A stretch of DNA of 49,972 bases from Bacillota bacterium (GCA_023395555.1 JAEWYQ010000071.1:1-49972); one strand, 5' to 3'. Shown: positions 8,283 through 17,114, numbered from the stretch's first letter. The notes: generated from the sequence alone by a model not told the origin. Program-made: numbers and translations.

Positions 8283-8929
8283 GACTGTCCGCCTCCCATC
8301 TCCGGGGCATACTCTGTTATAAGCCAGATACCGGCATTCACCGCATTGGTGACCGCCCTTGAAGTAATCGTGGCGCCGCTGATGGCATCCACCTGATCCT
8401 CCGAGGCCGCTCCTGTCTTGGTTACAACAAACCGGAGTACTTCTTTATTCAAAAACTGATCAATGAATGCCGGCTCCTGGGCCTTCATTCCGAGGCCTGC
8501 CGTCTCACTGATGGACAGGAAGGCAATGCCCTGGATCCGTCCTTCCAAAGAATAGCCAAAGACTAGTTTAATTCCATCCTTATAGCCTGCGGAGGTGGAT
8601 ACGGTGATATTATATCCGATAATTTCCCCGCTGCTGTTAAAGGCCTTGCTGATGCTCTCAATTTTGGCTCCCTTATAATCGGTATTGATTTCCCCTAAGT
8701 CCGTGCTCTTTGCCAGGAGACTTAAATCCGCCTCTTCTTCAAAGGTGACAGCTTCCGCAAACACCTCCTGGTTTGCTTTCAGGGTCTTCTGTACCGCCTG
8801 TGCGGCAATCGGCCCCTTGGTGGTCTCATAGACATAGCTGAGCGCCAGGCCGGACACCAGGGTAATGAAAAAGAGCGCCAGGGCATCCCGGATTAATTCT
8901 GATTTAATGAAAGGTTTTTTACTTTTCAC
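8279..8929 (-). CDS. rnfG: Rnf complex flavin-binding subunit RnfG
   Basis: 216 residues from a GTG at 8929, chosen because AAAGGAGCG lies about 9 bases upstream and the protein then begins VKSKKPF just before its single membrane segment. It has an FMN-binding domain with the covalent flavinylation motif SGATITS near the C-terminus, where the last Thr carries FMN in characterised RnfG proteins. It overlaps rnfD by 11 bases. An upstream in-frame ATG at 8977 lies deeper inside rnfD and has no clear ribosome site. Confidence 0.93.
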   Translation of the reverse strand: MKSKKPFIKSELIRDALALFFITLVSGLALSYVYETTKGPIAAQAVQKTLKANQEVFAEAVTFEEEADLSLLAKSTDLGEINTDYKGAKIESISKAFNSSGEIIGYNITVSTSAGYKDGIKLVFGYSLEGRIQGIAFLSISETAGLGMKAQEPAFIDQFLNKEVLRFVVTKTGAASEDQVDAISGATITSRAVTNAVNAGIWLITEYAPEMGGGQS

Positions 8930-9914
8930 GAACCGCACGCTCCTTTCCAAATGCTTTCTGCCGGGTAGCCTTCTCAATCAGCGGAACGAGAAGGTTGCAG
9001 AAGATAATGGCATAGGATACTCCTTCTCCCGATCCTCCCATCAGCCGGAAAACACCTGTCAGCAATCCCAGGCTGATACCGAAGATAATCTGTCCGAAGT
9101 AGGTAACCGGACAGGTAACATAATCCGTCGCCATGAAAATCGCACCCAGCAGCAGACCTCCTCCGAAGATATGGCCGAGAATAAAGCCCGTATCAAAGCC
9201 TCTGCCTCCAAAAATAAGAACAAATACGGCCAGGGATAAAATATAACTGAGAGGTATCCGCAGGGAAATCACCCTTCTAAACAGCAGATAAGCGGCACCG
9301 AGTAAAATAGCAATTACGCTGGTCTCTCCTATGGTACCTCCTATATTTCCGAAAAGCATCGGGTATAACTCCACCGTCTCTCCCGCCTTCATCGCCGCCA
9401 GGGGTGTTGCCCCTGATACTCCGTCCAAAGCGATAAAGCCATGCCGCACATAGTCGATTGCCGTCGGGGAAGTAATCTTATCTATAACAAAATCGGTCAT
9501 GCGCACCGGAAAGCTGATCAGCAGGAATACTCTGGCCGCCATGGCCGGGTTCATAAAGTTCTGCCCCAGGCCGCCAAAGAGCATCTTAACAATTAAAACA
9601 GCAAAAACACCTCCGATAATCGCCATCCAGAAAGGAACGCTGGAGGGTAAATTATAGGCCAGCAGCAGGCCGGTAACCACCGCACTGTAATCTCCCACAG
9701 AAATGGGCAGCTTCATAAAACGGCAATAAAGATATTCTGTCAGCACACAGGCTGCTACGGTAACCACCGTCAGCAGCAGGGCATTAATTCCAAAATTATA
9801 GATGCCGAAGATCCCAGCCGGCAGCAAGGCCAGAACAACATCCTGCATGATTCTCTTAGTTGTAACCGGGCTCCTGGAATGGGGAGCCGCAGATACGTGA
9901 AATAAATCGCTCAA
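8919..9914 (-). CDS. rnfD: Rnf complex membrane subunit RnfD
   Basis: 331 residues from a TTG start (9914), with GAGGTG 6 bases upstream. It is a polytopic membrane protein of the NqrB/RnfD family with the second flavinylation motif SGATPLAAMK (about residues 165-175). The RnfD FMN sits in the membrane path between RnfG and RnfC. It begins 37 bases after the rnfC stop. Confidence 0.94.
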   Translation of the reverse strand: MSDLFHVSAAPHSRSPVTTKRIMQDVVLALLPAGIFGIYNFGINALLLTVVTVAACVLTEYLYCRFMKLPISVGDYSAVVTGLLLAYNLPSSVPFWMAIIGGVFAVLIVKMLFGGLGQNFMNPAMAARVFLLISFPVRMTDFVIDKITSPTAIDYVRHGFIALDGVSGATPLAAMKAGETVELYPMLFGNIGGTIGETSVIAILLGAAYLLFRRVISLRIPLSYILSLAVFVLIFGGRGFDTGFILGHIFGGGLLLGAIFMATDYVTCPVTYFGQIIFGISLGLLTGVFRLMGGSGEGVSYAIIFCNLLVPLIEKATRQKAFGKERAVREK

Positions 9915-9951
9915 CGTTTACACCTCTTTCATATTCTATGTTATGCCTTCT

Positions 9952-11271
9952 CTATGCCTTTTTCCTCTTAGCCAGGATCGCGTTCCTTGTCTGCATAATG
10001 GACTGGGATAAGCTTCTTCCGGCGGGACAGATATAGGAACAGCAGCCGCAGCCGCAGCATTCCAATCCGTCGTACTTCACAAACCCATCCTCATCATTGC
10101 GGTTCGCCAGGTTCGCCAGCTGGAAGGGCATCAGCTGGAGCGGACATTTCTCCGGACACCTGCCGCAGCGGATACAGGGAGTCTCCTCCACCGCCGCCGC
10201 ATCCTTCCGAAAGCCCAGAAGCGCGGAGGAGGTCTTCATCACCGGAACCTTGGTATCATACAGAGCCAGACCCATCATCGGGCCTCCGGACAGAATCTTC
10301 TGCGGACGGTCTGTGAAGCCGCCGGCCGCATCCAGAAGCTCCTCATAACTGGTTCCGATGAGCGCACTAAAATTCTGCGGATTCTTAACCGCATCCCCGG
10401 ATACCGTAACAATTCTGCGGATCAGGGGGGTGCTGAGAGCCACCGCATTATAGATTGCAATTACCGTGTCTACATTGTCTACAATACATCCTACGTCGGC
10501 CGGAAGCTTCTTCGAGTTCAGCTTCCGCTTTGTCACCGCGTATACCAGCTGACGCTCACCGCCCTGGGGATATTTTGTCTTAAGCTCCCGGACCTCCATG
10601 CGCTCTTCCTTTGCCGCCAGCTCTTTCAGACGCCGGATTGCCTGGGGCTTATTGTCCTCAATGGCAATAACGCCTCTGGCATGTTCAAACAGTCCCAGTA
10701 TAATCTTAAGGCCCCCTATGATTTTCTCCGGCTCCTCCAGCATCATACGATAATCCGAGGTCAGATAAGGCTCACATTCGGCGCCGTTCACTATGACATA
10801 ATCAATCTTGCTGTCATCCTTGGGCGTGAGCTTTACATGAGTCGGGAACCCGGCTCCTCCAAGGCCTACAATACCCGCATCCTTCACATAGCCGCGGATC
10901 TCCTCCCTGGTTAACCTGCTATCATCCCGTTTTTCACCAAAGCCTTCTATCCTCTGATACTCATGATCATTTTCGATTACAATGGCTTCTGCCATAGCTC
11001 CGGATACCGTCAGCCTCTTTTCTATCCCTTTTACCGCTCCGGACACCGAACTGATTACATGAGCAGAGATGAAACCGCCTGCCTCGGCGATCCGCTGTCC
11101 TGCAAGGACCCTGTCCCCCTTTGCCACTAAGGGCTTGGCCGGAACGCCGATGTGCTGAAGCAGCGGAAATACCAGATCCCCCTTAGGCAAAAGAGGGGTT
11201 GTGGGCTTATCCATCGTCAGGTCTTTACCGTCATATGTATGGATTCCACCCGGAAATGTAAACCTACCCAT
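9952..11271 (-). CDS. rnfC: Rnf complex NADH-oxidising subunit RnfC
   Basis: 439 residues. The N-terminal barrel-sandwich region begins FTFPGGIHTYDGK. The nucleotide-binding glycine motif GLGGAGFPTH (about residues 137-146) precedes an SLBB region, and the C-terminus has two cluster motifs, CIRCGRCPEKCP and CCGCGCCSYICPAG. RnfC is the peripheral NADH/FMN subunit. It is the first gene of the operon, with AAGGA about 10 bases before the ATG. Confidence 0.95.
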   Translation of the reverse strand: MGRFTFPGGIHTYDGKDLTMDKPTTPLLPKGDLVFPLLQHIGVPAKPLVAKGDRVLAGQRIAEAGGFISAHVISSVSGAVKGIEKRLTVSGAMAEAIVIENDHEYQRIEGFGEKRDDSRLTREEIRGYVKDAGIVGLGGAGFPTHVKLTPKDDSKIDYVIVNGAECEPYLTSDYRMMLEEPEKIIGGLKIILGLFEHARGVIAIEDNKPQAIRRLKELAAKEERMEVRELKTKYPQGGERQLVYAVTKRKLNSKKLPADVGCIVDNVDTVIAIYNAVALSTPLIRRIVTVSGDAVKNPQNFSALIGTSYEELLDAAGGFTDRPQKILSGGPMMGLALYDTKVPVMKTSSALLGFRKDAAAVEETPCIRCGRCPEKCPLQLMPFQLANLANRNDEDGFVKYDGLECCGCGCCSYICPAGRSLSQSIMQTRNAILAKRKKA

Positions 11272-11362
11272 AAAAGTTATTTCCTTCTTTCTGTTTATTA
11301 TAGTATTCTAATGTTTTTCTATCAGCCTTAAGTAATAGGTCTTCCTTAAGGACATCATGTAG

Positions 11363-11368
11363 AGTATA
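11363..11368 (-). promoter_or_regulatory. Extended -10 promoter of the rnf operon
   Basis: TGTTATACT on the minus strand is an extended -10 box, about 90 bases ahead of the rnfC ATG; the -35 is poor. It is the best minus-strand candidate in the gap between rnfC and the chemoreceptor gene. Confidence 0.45.
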
Positions 11369-11503
11369 ACATATGCCGGCCAAATAGGACAGAATCGTTA
11401 TTTAATTAACACAATTTATGACAGTTGTTTCACGATTACGAAGAATAAAATGCTTCCTCCGTCTTTTTTTACAAATTACTTCATATTTTTTTCCATTTTA
11501 GCG

Positions 11504-11532
11504 TTGTACTTTGACCTACATGATGATAAAAT
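11504..11532 (+). promoter_or_regulatory. Sigma-A promoter of the chemoreceptor-like gene
   Basis: TTGTAC (11504-11509), a 17-base spacer and TAAAAT (11527-11532), about 70 bases before the start codon. The match is to sigma-A, not to the sigma-D box of many motility genes. Confidence 0.6.
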
Positions 11533-11603
11533 GAAATATAGCGTCGTAATATTAAATTTCCAGCTTTAATAAGGCATAAAATATCTACGGGAGGATTTTT
11601 ATT

Positions 11604-13769
11604 ATGGGATTTATGAAAGGTATCGCAAAATCTATCAGGAAATTCTTATTTAACCGGAAGAATACCAGGGGGTCTATTCTTCGGCTGACGGCCATCATTG
11701 CGGGTTTATTGGTGCTTATATCAATTATAGGATTGAGCAGTCCGACCGTCTTTCGCTACACCCTTCCCCTTGTGCTGGCTGTTTTAGTTGTGCTGTCCAT
11801 TACTCTTTTGCTGATGCTGATGCAATTTATGAAGGCAATCAAGCTGATTGACAGGAACGCCGTCACACTGTCCCAGGGCAACCTGAATATCGATGATATT
11901 ATATCAGACAAAACCAGGGGGCTTGAGGTTCTTACCTCTGCTTTCAATGATATGAAGCGGAATTTGTTAAGCTACATTGAATCCACAAAGGGCAATGTCA
12001 TTATTTTGTCGGATGCCGTCGACAAAGTGACCAAGAGCATTGACATGACCTACAAAGGCAATGAGCAGATTGCATCCAACATCTCAATCGTAGCAGAAAA
12101 GGCCCAGGAGCAGCTCACTACCGCGAAGCAGACATTACAGGGAATAGAGAAGGTGAATCTCGGTGCCGACCGTATCACAACTACTCTGGGGAGCATTGAG
12201 AACTTTGTGGAAACCACCGCAAATCTCACTTCTGACGGTGCCAAACAGCTGGACGAGTATTCGGGACACATGCAGCTGATTTCCTCCAACCTGGATGAAA
12301 CCTCAAGCTTCATTAAGACCCTGGATGCCAATCTTTCTGAAATCAACGAATTCGGCAATCTGATCATGAATATCACAGGGCAGCTCAATCTGCTGTCACT
12401 GAATTCCAGAGTGGAAGCCGCCCGTGCCGGTGAAGCGGGAAAAGGGTTCGCCGTTGTCGCCATGGAGATGAACAAGCTCTCCGATGCGACGAAGGAAAGC
12501 GTAACCCAGATCAACCACCTGCTCTCCAGCATCCTTAAGAGCAATGCGAAGGTAAGCGAAAGCATTCAGAATGTTACCAATACCTTTACCATGAGCAAGG
12601 AAATCTTCGATTCCATGAAGTCCTCCTTCTATACCATCAACAATAACGCAAGTATTTTGAATTCCGATATTAAGAGGGTTTATGAAGAATCCGTAATGAT
12701 CAGCGAGAGCACAAAGGTTCTCAGCGGACAGAGCGCCGTGCTTCATGATGCCTCCGGTGAGATCTCCAACATCACCCAGGACGTTGCTGCTGTAACTCAG
12801 GAGGAGCTGGCAGAGAATGAAGAGATCAGTATGCAGGCCAATTCACTCAAGAAGATGCTCTCCGGTATCGAGAATCTTCTGAAGCGCTACAAAACCTCAA
12901 TTCCTCCCGTCAGCCAGGCCAGCCCTAAGAGACTCCGGTTTGTTATGCTGTGCCCCAACAACGGCCCTCACTGGCAGGCAGCGGCACAGGGTGCGCTGTA
13001 TGCCCAGACGGAGCTGAAGGATAAGAATACCCAGGTGGATCTGATCAGCTTTGATCCGGCGGACCGCAGTATTACAGAGACTCTGGACGGAATCATTGAA
13101 GAGGGCTGCGACGGTTTCATTCTTCCCGGCTTTGTCAAGGGGCTGGAGGAATGTGCCCGGAAGGCTGCCACGAAGAAGATACCCGTCATGACCTTTAACA
13201 GTGACTTTGAAGACACTTCAAAACGCCTGTCCTATTTCGGTCCGAATCTTCAGGCGGAAGGAACTCTGGCTGCCGAGATTCTTGCCCGCAATATGGAGGA
13301 AGAAGGAAAGGTCATTATTTTCAGGGGCAATTCCTCTTCTCCTATTAACGCCATACGAAGAGATGCCGTTTCTGCCAAGCTTGCCAAATATCCTGATATT
13401 ATGATCACTTCCCAGGTCGACGACATCGAGGATCCCAGCCAGTTATACAAGAAGCTGAAGGAAATACTCTACTACTCACCGGATGTCAATGGCATCTTAA
13501 TCATCGGCGGCGGCGTCCAGGGTGCGGCAAGGGCAATCGAGGAGCTGAAGCTCACCGGCAAGATCAAGCTCTATTGCTTTGAATACAGCGACGATATCAT
13601 CAACCTCATCCGGAAGGGTGTCGTTAATATGGTATTTAAGCAGGATTATTTCGGACAGGGTCATGATCCGATTATCTACCTGTATAATTACCTGGTGGCA
13701 AGAGAGCTGCCGGAAAAGGTTACCTATACAAGAACGGAAGTTATTGATAACTACAGTGTGACAGATTAG
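11604..13769 (+). CDS. Methyl-accepting chemotaxis-type protein with C-terminal periplasmic-binding-protein-like domain
   Basis: 721 residues with GGGAGG just upstream of the ATG. Two membrane segments (about residues 27-46 and 52-76) are separated by only a few residues, so there is no external sensor domain. A HAMP-like region and a long coiled coil follow. The signalling tip [20 protein letters not shown] is close to the chemoreceptor hairpin consensus. From about residue 435 to the end there is a Rossmann-type sugar-binding domain of the type 1 periplasmic binding family (start [22 protein letters not shown]). By topology this domain is cytoplasmic. It is a single-gene unit with its own promoter and terminator. 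Ligand unknown. Confidence 0.85.
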   Translation: MGFMKGIAKSIRKFLFNRKNTRGSILRLTAIIAGLLVLISIIGLSSPTVFRYTLPLVLAVLVVLSITLLLMLMQFMKAIKLIDRNAVTLSQGNLNIDDIISDKTRGLEVLTSAFNDMKRNLLSYIESTKGNVIILSDAVDKVTKSIDMTYKGNEQIASNISIVAEKAQEQLTTAKQTLQGIEKVNLGADRITTTLGSIENFVETTANLTSDGAKQLDEYSGHMQLISSNLDETSSFIKTLDANLSEINEFGNLIMNITGQLNLLSLNSRVEAARAGEAGKGFAVVAMEMNKLSDATKESVTQINHLLSSILKSNAKVSESIQNVTNTFTMSKEIFDSMKSSFYTINNNASILNSDIKRVYEESVMISESTKVLSGQSAVLHDASGEISNITQDVAAVTQEELAENEEISMQANSLKKMLSGIENLLKRYKTSIPPVSQASPKRLRFVMLCPNNGPHWQAAAQGALYAQTELKDKNTQVDLISFDPADRSITETLDGIIEEGCDGFILPGFVKGLEECARKAATKKIPVMTFNSDFEDTSKRLSYFGPNLQAEGTLAAEILARNMEEEGKVIIFRGNSSSPINAIRRDAVSAKLAKYPDIMITSQVDDIEDPSQLYKKLKEILYYSPDVNGILIIGGGVQGAARAIEELKLTGKIKLYCFEYSDDIINLIRKGVVNMVFKQDYFGQGHDPIIYLYNYLVARELPEKVTYTRTEVIDNYSVTD

Positions 13770-13794
13770 CCGGCAACATATCGCCATTTAACAA

Positions 13795-13857
13795 AAAGAG
13801 ATCGGGGCTTTCGCATAGGGCTGACCTATGCGAAATACCCGATCTCTCTTTATTTTT
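13795..13857. terminator. Two-way terminator between the chemoreceptor gene and spoIIID
   Basis: A long hairpin: an outer stem AAAGAGATCGGG with CCGATCTCTCTTT and an inner stem TTCGCATAGG with CCTATGCGAA, ending in TTTATTTTTA. It terminates the chemoreceptor gene on the plus strand and, with A-rich DNA on its other side, could also end spoIIID transcription. Confidence 0.85.
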
Positions 13858-14011
13858 AGTATGCTGAATTATATCTCGTCTTATGAAGGTATTTTTCTTT
13901 CGTTGCTAATCCGCCTCGAATATGGCGCTCTGACTTATTAAGGTCCAAGACTACCCTGGCTCTTTCCGCCAGGGAGGGGTTAATCTGAGTAAGACGTTCC
14001 GTTACGTCTTT
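13856..14011 (-). CDS. spoIIID: SpoIIID C-terminal part (3' exon-like segment of the interrupted gene)
   Basis: Read on the minus strand from 14011, the 51 codons begin KDVTERLTQINPSLAERA and end in TKEKYLHKTRYNSAY before TAA. This matches the second half of SpoIIID (after STVH), including the LNKSERHIRGGLATKEKY tail. There is no start codon or ribosome site here. The matching first half lies 16 kb away at 30008-30121 in the same orientation. The two join in frame across the 7-bp core GTACATA to give an 89-residue protein, close to the 93 residues of B. subtilis SpoIIID. SpoIIID is a DNA-binding regulator of mother-cell genes. In the integrated state this segment cannot be expressed as SpoIIID. 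Confidence 0.93.
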   Translation of the reverse strand, partial: KDVTERLTQINPSLAERARVVLDLNKSERHIRGGLATKEKYLHKTRYNSAY

Positions 14012-15548
14012 ATGTACCGGTGTTACAATTCGGAACAGGGATATCTATCTTACCGTTGAAATTACTCAATATTTTCATATATACTCTCACCTTCCCATCC
14101 GAAGAAACCTCAATAAAATCAATGATTCTCTTTAGCATCTGATTTGTAAATACATCTGCCGACAAGGTAGCATCGACATCCCTGAACAGATTATGAAGTA
14201 ATGAGTTAAGCGTATTTTCCATATCAACCGTATTCTCTGAATACCGCAGGTCATATTCTAACTGCTCAATGCCAGCCTTTACTTCATAGGAGCGCTTTTC
14301 AAATTCTTCAAAAGTAATTAAGCCCTTTTCACACATGGCTACCTGCCTCTCGTACTTTGTCTTTAGCTCCGTCAGTTCCTTTTCAATGCTTTTCTTTGAT
14401 CTCTCTGACAAAATATTCTGCGAGTATAGCTTTTTGAATTCATCTGTAGTCCATTTGATCATACCGGTTCTTTGCCGGTATAGGTCACATAGATAATTTT
14501 TAATCGCTCCGATTAGTTCGTCTTCCTTTACATATTTGGCATTGGGGCAAGTGTCGATGCCATAATAATTACGGTTGTTACACCCCCAATTAACCGTCTT
14601 ATCTTTATTCCTCACCTGTAACCTACGGAAGGAGCTACCGCATTCACCACACTTAATCAAAGTACTAAATAAGTGCCTGTTGCTGTTGCGTTCCTTGTTA
14701 TTGATAAAGGCATCATGGCGGCCATCCAGTATCCTTTGCGCATCATTGAAGATATCTTCCGTAATGATTGCCAGGTCCGGCTTCTCTACTATGAACCATT
14801 CGTCTTCCGGATTGATTTTTCTGTCATAGGAATATATTTCAACCATTTCCTGTTTGCCGTTAATGATTTTACCGGTATAAAGAGGGTTTTTTAATATTCG
14901 GGACACAGAAATTTGTTTCCACATTGCACCCTTTTTTGTTGTGATTCCTTCCTCATTTAGAAGATTCGCTATGGAACTGCATCCATATCCTCCTTGTGTA
15001 TAGTAACTGAATATCCTCCTCACGACTTCAGCTTCTTTTTCATTGATAAGAAGGTTGAAATAATCTCCGGGGATCTTATCGTAACCATAAACAAGGTTCG
15101 GCACTTTCCCTTTCTTCATATTGATCTTCTTACCGAACTTCACTCGTTTGCTCATGTTTTCACTTTCCTGCTGGGCTAACAAACTCATCATACCGAGGTA
15201 GAATTCCTCATCCGTTATGCTAGGCTGATTTACAAAGACAACCTTTTGAATATGCTTTTTTAGTAACCGGATTGACTCGATACTATCGACGATATTTCTT
15301 GCCAGCCTGCTAACATCCTTCACAAGAAGATAATCAAATTTTTTCTCCTGAGCATCACTCAGCATCTGCAAAAATGCTTTTCGATTTTTTTTCTTTGTAC
15401 CGGATATCCCTTCGTCAGAGTATATTCTAACTAACACATACCCTTGCTGCTTACAATAGCCTTTGAAGAACTCTTCCTGTGCGGCTAATGAGTTTAGCTG
15501 ATCCTCCTTTTCCGTCGAAACCCGGCAATAAGCAACTGCCTTAATCAT
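14010..15548 (-). CDS. Large serine recombinase of the spoIIID-interrupting element
   Basis: 512 residues from the ATG at 15548 (GGAG 8 bases upstream; a TTG at 15554 is too close). The resolvase domain begins MIKAVAYCRVST with the catalytic Ser at about residue 11, and contains the conserved VKDVSRLARN. A Recombinase domain follows (around NEKEAEVVRRIFSYY), then a zinc ribbon with CGECGSS and paired later cysteines, and a coiled coil (about residues 375-440). This is the plan of large serine integrases and SpoIVCA. It sits directly at the element's left end. Its final codons ACC GGT ACA TAA run into the attachment core, and the last base of its stop codon is host DNA. Confidence 0.95.
   Translation of the reverse strand: MIKAVAYCRVSTEKEDQLNSLAAQEEFFKGYCKQQGYVLVRIYSDEGISGTKKKNRKAFLQMLSDAQEKKFDYLLVKDVSRLARNIVDSIESIRLLKKHIQKVVFVNQPSITDEEFYLGMMSLLAQQESENMSKRVKFGKKINMKKGKVPNLVYGYDKIPGDYFNLLINEKEAEVVRRIFSYYTQGGYGCSSIANLLNEEGITTKKGAMWKQISVSRILKNPLYTGKIINGKQEMVEIYSYDRKINPEDEWFIVEKPDLAIITEDIFNDAQRILDGRHDAFINNKERNSNRHLFSTLIKCGECGSSFRRLQVRNKDKTVNWGCNNRNYYGIDTCPNAKYVKEDELIGAIKNYLCDLYRQRTGMIKWTTDEFKKLYSQNILSERSKKSIEKELTELKTKYERQVAMCEKGLITFEEFEKRSYEVKAGIEQLEYDLRYSENTVDMENTLNSLLHNLFRDVDATLSADVFTNQMLKRIIDFIEVSSDGKVRVYMKILSNFNGKIDIPVPNCNTGT
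14011..14038 (-). other. Left attachment junction of the element
   Basis: Core GTACATA (14011-14017 on the minus strand) with an element-side arm CTGTTCCGAATTGTAACACC (14019-14038). The arm matches the right arm inverted at 16 of 20 positions. The host side continues AAGACGTAACGG, codons K-D-V-T of SpoIIID. Confidence 0.88.
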
Positions 15549-15574
15549 AAACAATCTCCTTCCTTTGTAAGCAT

Positions 15575-15599
15575 AAAGAGCCCCTGTTCAGGACTCTTT
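15575..15599 (-). promoter_or_regulatory. Hairpin between the 50-residue ORF and the recombinase
   Basis: AAAGAG, CCTG, CAGG and CTCTTT form a two-part stem with an AA loop, 27 bases before the recombinase ATG. It overlaps the stop codon of the small upstream gene and has no U-tract, so it may affect translation or RNA stability more than termination. Confidence 0.45.
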
Positions 15600-15740
15600 T
15601 GCATCTTGTACTTTATCCTCTTTAATATGTAACCAAACCTTGTCCAGTAACGCAGCTGCAATTATTTTAGATAACACCTGTTCCCGTAACGATATCTCAT
15701 TGTCATCAATAAAAATTATTTCACAGTCTGGCACGTCCAT
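15588..15740 (-). CDS. Small 50-residue protein upstream of the recombinase (candidate directionality factor)
   Basis: Fifty codons from the ATG at 15740, preceded by AAAGGGTGATGGT. The protein starts MDVPDCEIIFIDDNEI, has an amphipathic helix (LREQVLSKIIAAALLDKVW) and ends in KES. It is acidic at the front and has no membrane segment. It is the first gene behind a sigma-E-like promoter and is followed 39 bases later by the recombinase, so the two are very likely co-transcribed. I do not recognise the family. Position and size make it a candidate recombination directionality factor, but that is inference. Confidence 0.6.
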   Translation of the reverse strand: MDVPDCEIIFIDDNEISLREQVLSKIIAAALLDKVWLHIKEDKVQDAKES

Positions 15741-15770
15741 ACCATCACCCTTTCAGTTTTATCTTGGTCT

Positions 15771-15800
15771 AGTATATGAAGCGCTTAATAGTGATTATTA
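15771..15800 (-). promoter_or_regulatory. Sigma-E-like promoter of the recombinase unit
   Basis: On the minus strand, TAATAAT (15794-15800), a 15-base spacer, then CATATACT (15771-15778). The known mother-cell sigma-E pattern is about KMATATT, 14-15 bases, CATACAnT; the match is 6/7 and 6/8. The predicted leader to the 50-residue ORF is about 25 bases. An inverted repeat, AGTGATT (15790-15796) with AATCACT (15805-15811), overlaps the -35 box and could be an operator. Confidence 0.5.
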
Positions 15801-15871
15801 CATAAATCACTAGCAATAATTAAACATCACTTCTATAAATCCGACTTTTTTATTGTCGATAGCTATCAGTG

Positions 15872-16999
15872 TTATCCAATTTTAATCCTCCCGGTATCTA
15901 CTCCCAATAACATCTGTTGATCCTTTTCACACAGAATCTCAGCATTCAGCAAATCATATAAACTCGGTAATTCGCTAATTCCATAAGTGTCCGGTATCGT
16001 TGCAGGATTAATTCCTAATTGTCTTATTTTCTTTAAATGTCTCCTCTTAAACGTATAATAATTCCCAAATTTACTAACAAGCGCCGGATCACCCTCTTTC
16101 AACGCTTTTCCTAGTTCATATAACCCATGCATTTTATGTATCAAATTAATAACCTCCTTCATTTTTTTCTTTTCTTTTAGGCTTTCCGAGCACTCGTCAA
16201 TCAGCTTTATAGCAATAGAATGACTCACATACCTTTCTTTCCCAAATGCCATCTCGAGCTCAGATAAAAAATAATTATTCACATAATCTTCATCCAGATA
16301 CAACCCAATCGATCTTTTCGTCGCAGTTCTCCGTCCAGCATAAATCACCCCCGGCTTGAGCACTTGAATTTCAATTCTAAAGATGTGCTCAAGATCGGTC
16401 ATATCAACATCACATTTTCGTTTCGTATTAATTAGTGCCTTCTGCTTAACATAGAAGTTTAGCCGTCTTGACTTGCTTCCAAAATAGCACGATTCACCGT
16501 ATAGGATTTCCCATGGCTTATTGATAGGAACTCGCTGCATATTGTGATAACCATAGGGCATTCCTAAGTTACATAGCAACGATGTCAACTCCGGATCCGT
16601 TACGTTCAAATCTCTTGCAAGGTCAACCCTTTCTGTAATCCATATCTTTTGGTCAAGCTTGTCCAATCTGATTTTTCTAAATTCGTTAATTTCATAAAGC
16701 CGATGTCTTAAGGCATTGCAAATCTGCTGCCTACTAAATTGATTTAGTTTCAAAGCAAATACTCTATCAGAACCCAGAAGTACATTGGCATTGATTTGCA
16801 ACACCAAATAATAGGAATTCCCTTGAAGTCCTGTTCTTCTATCAGTATAAGAATGATGATGCAGTTCAATCTGCAATATGCCTTTTTTCTGATAATAATT
16901 GCTCCGGTAAATTGTTTTCACCTTCTGCATTGCAGGAATTCCCAGCAGATCATGATAAATAGAGTGCGAAATTTGAAGTTTTATTTCAAATGTGTGCAT
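15872..16999 (-). CDS. Putative replication initiation (Rep/G2P-like) protein
   Basis: 375 residues from the ATG at 16999, with AGGAGG 9 bases upstream. Segments TERVDLARDL, FYVKQKALI and FRIEIQVLKPGVIY follow the order of the RVDY, short-strand and RFEVQ motifs that I associate with Firmicutes phage and plasmid Rep proteins. No classic HUH motif is obvious by eye, although LHHHSYTD near residue 48 is histidine-rich. It has its own promoter and a large upstream hairpin. It may replicate the excised circle. The assignment is tentative; an unrelated element protein is possible. Confidence 0.45.
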   Translation of the reverse strand: MHTFEIKLQISHSIYHDLLGIPAMQKVKTIYRSNYYQKKGILQIELHHHSYTDRRTGLQGNSYYLVLQINANVLLGSDRVFALKLNQFSRQQICNALRHRLYEINEFRKIRLDKLDQKIWITERVDLARDLNVTDPELTSLLCNLGMPYGYHNMQRVPINKPWEILYGESCYFGSKSRRLNFYVKQKALINTKRKCDVDMTDLEHIFRIEIQVLKPGVIYAGRRTATKRSIGLYLDEDYVNNYFLSELEMAFGKERYVSHSIAIKLIDECSESLKEKKKMKEVINLIHKMHGLYELGKALKEGDPALVSKFGNYYTFKRRHLKKIRQLGINPATIPDTYGISELPSLYDLLNAEILCEKDQQMLLGVDTGRIKIG

Positions 17000-17023
17000 T
17001 AATATCAACCTCCTCTAAAATTA

Positions 17024-17051
17024 CTTATAGTATCATAGGAACCCGTGTAAA
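17024..17051 (-). promoter_or_regulatory. Promoter of the Rep-like gene
   Basis: Minus strand TTTACA (17046-17051), a 16-base spacer and TATAAG (17024-17029), about 25 bases ahead of the start codon. Confidence 0.45.
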
Positions 17052-17068
17052 TTTGTTGCTTCTACCTG

Positions 17069-17114
17069 CTGGCTGATCATGAATATGCCCGTCGGCATAT
17101 GAATAATCAGCCAG
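17069..17114. repeat. Large hairpin upstream of the Rep-like gene, possible origin structure
   Basis: Arms 17069-17089 and 17094-17114 pair at 18 of 21 positions around the four-base loop CGTC. It lies about 20 bases upstream of the predicted -35 of the Rep-like gene. Rolling-circle origins often have such a hairpin beside rep; a regulator-binding dyad is the alternative. Confidence 0.55.

Noticed and set aside
7593..8396. 267-codon plus-strand ORF
   Set aside because: Antisense shadow of rnfE and rnfG, with low-complexity translation and no start signal.
13860..14009. Non-coding gap beside the recombinase
   Set aside because: It is the 3' part of spoIIID, missed because it has no start codon.
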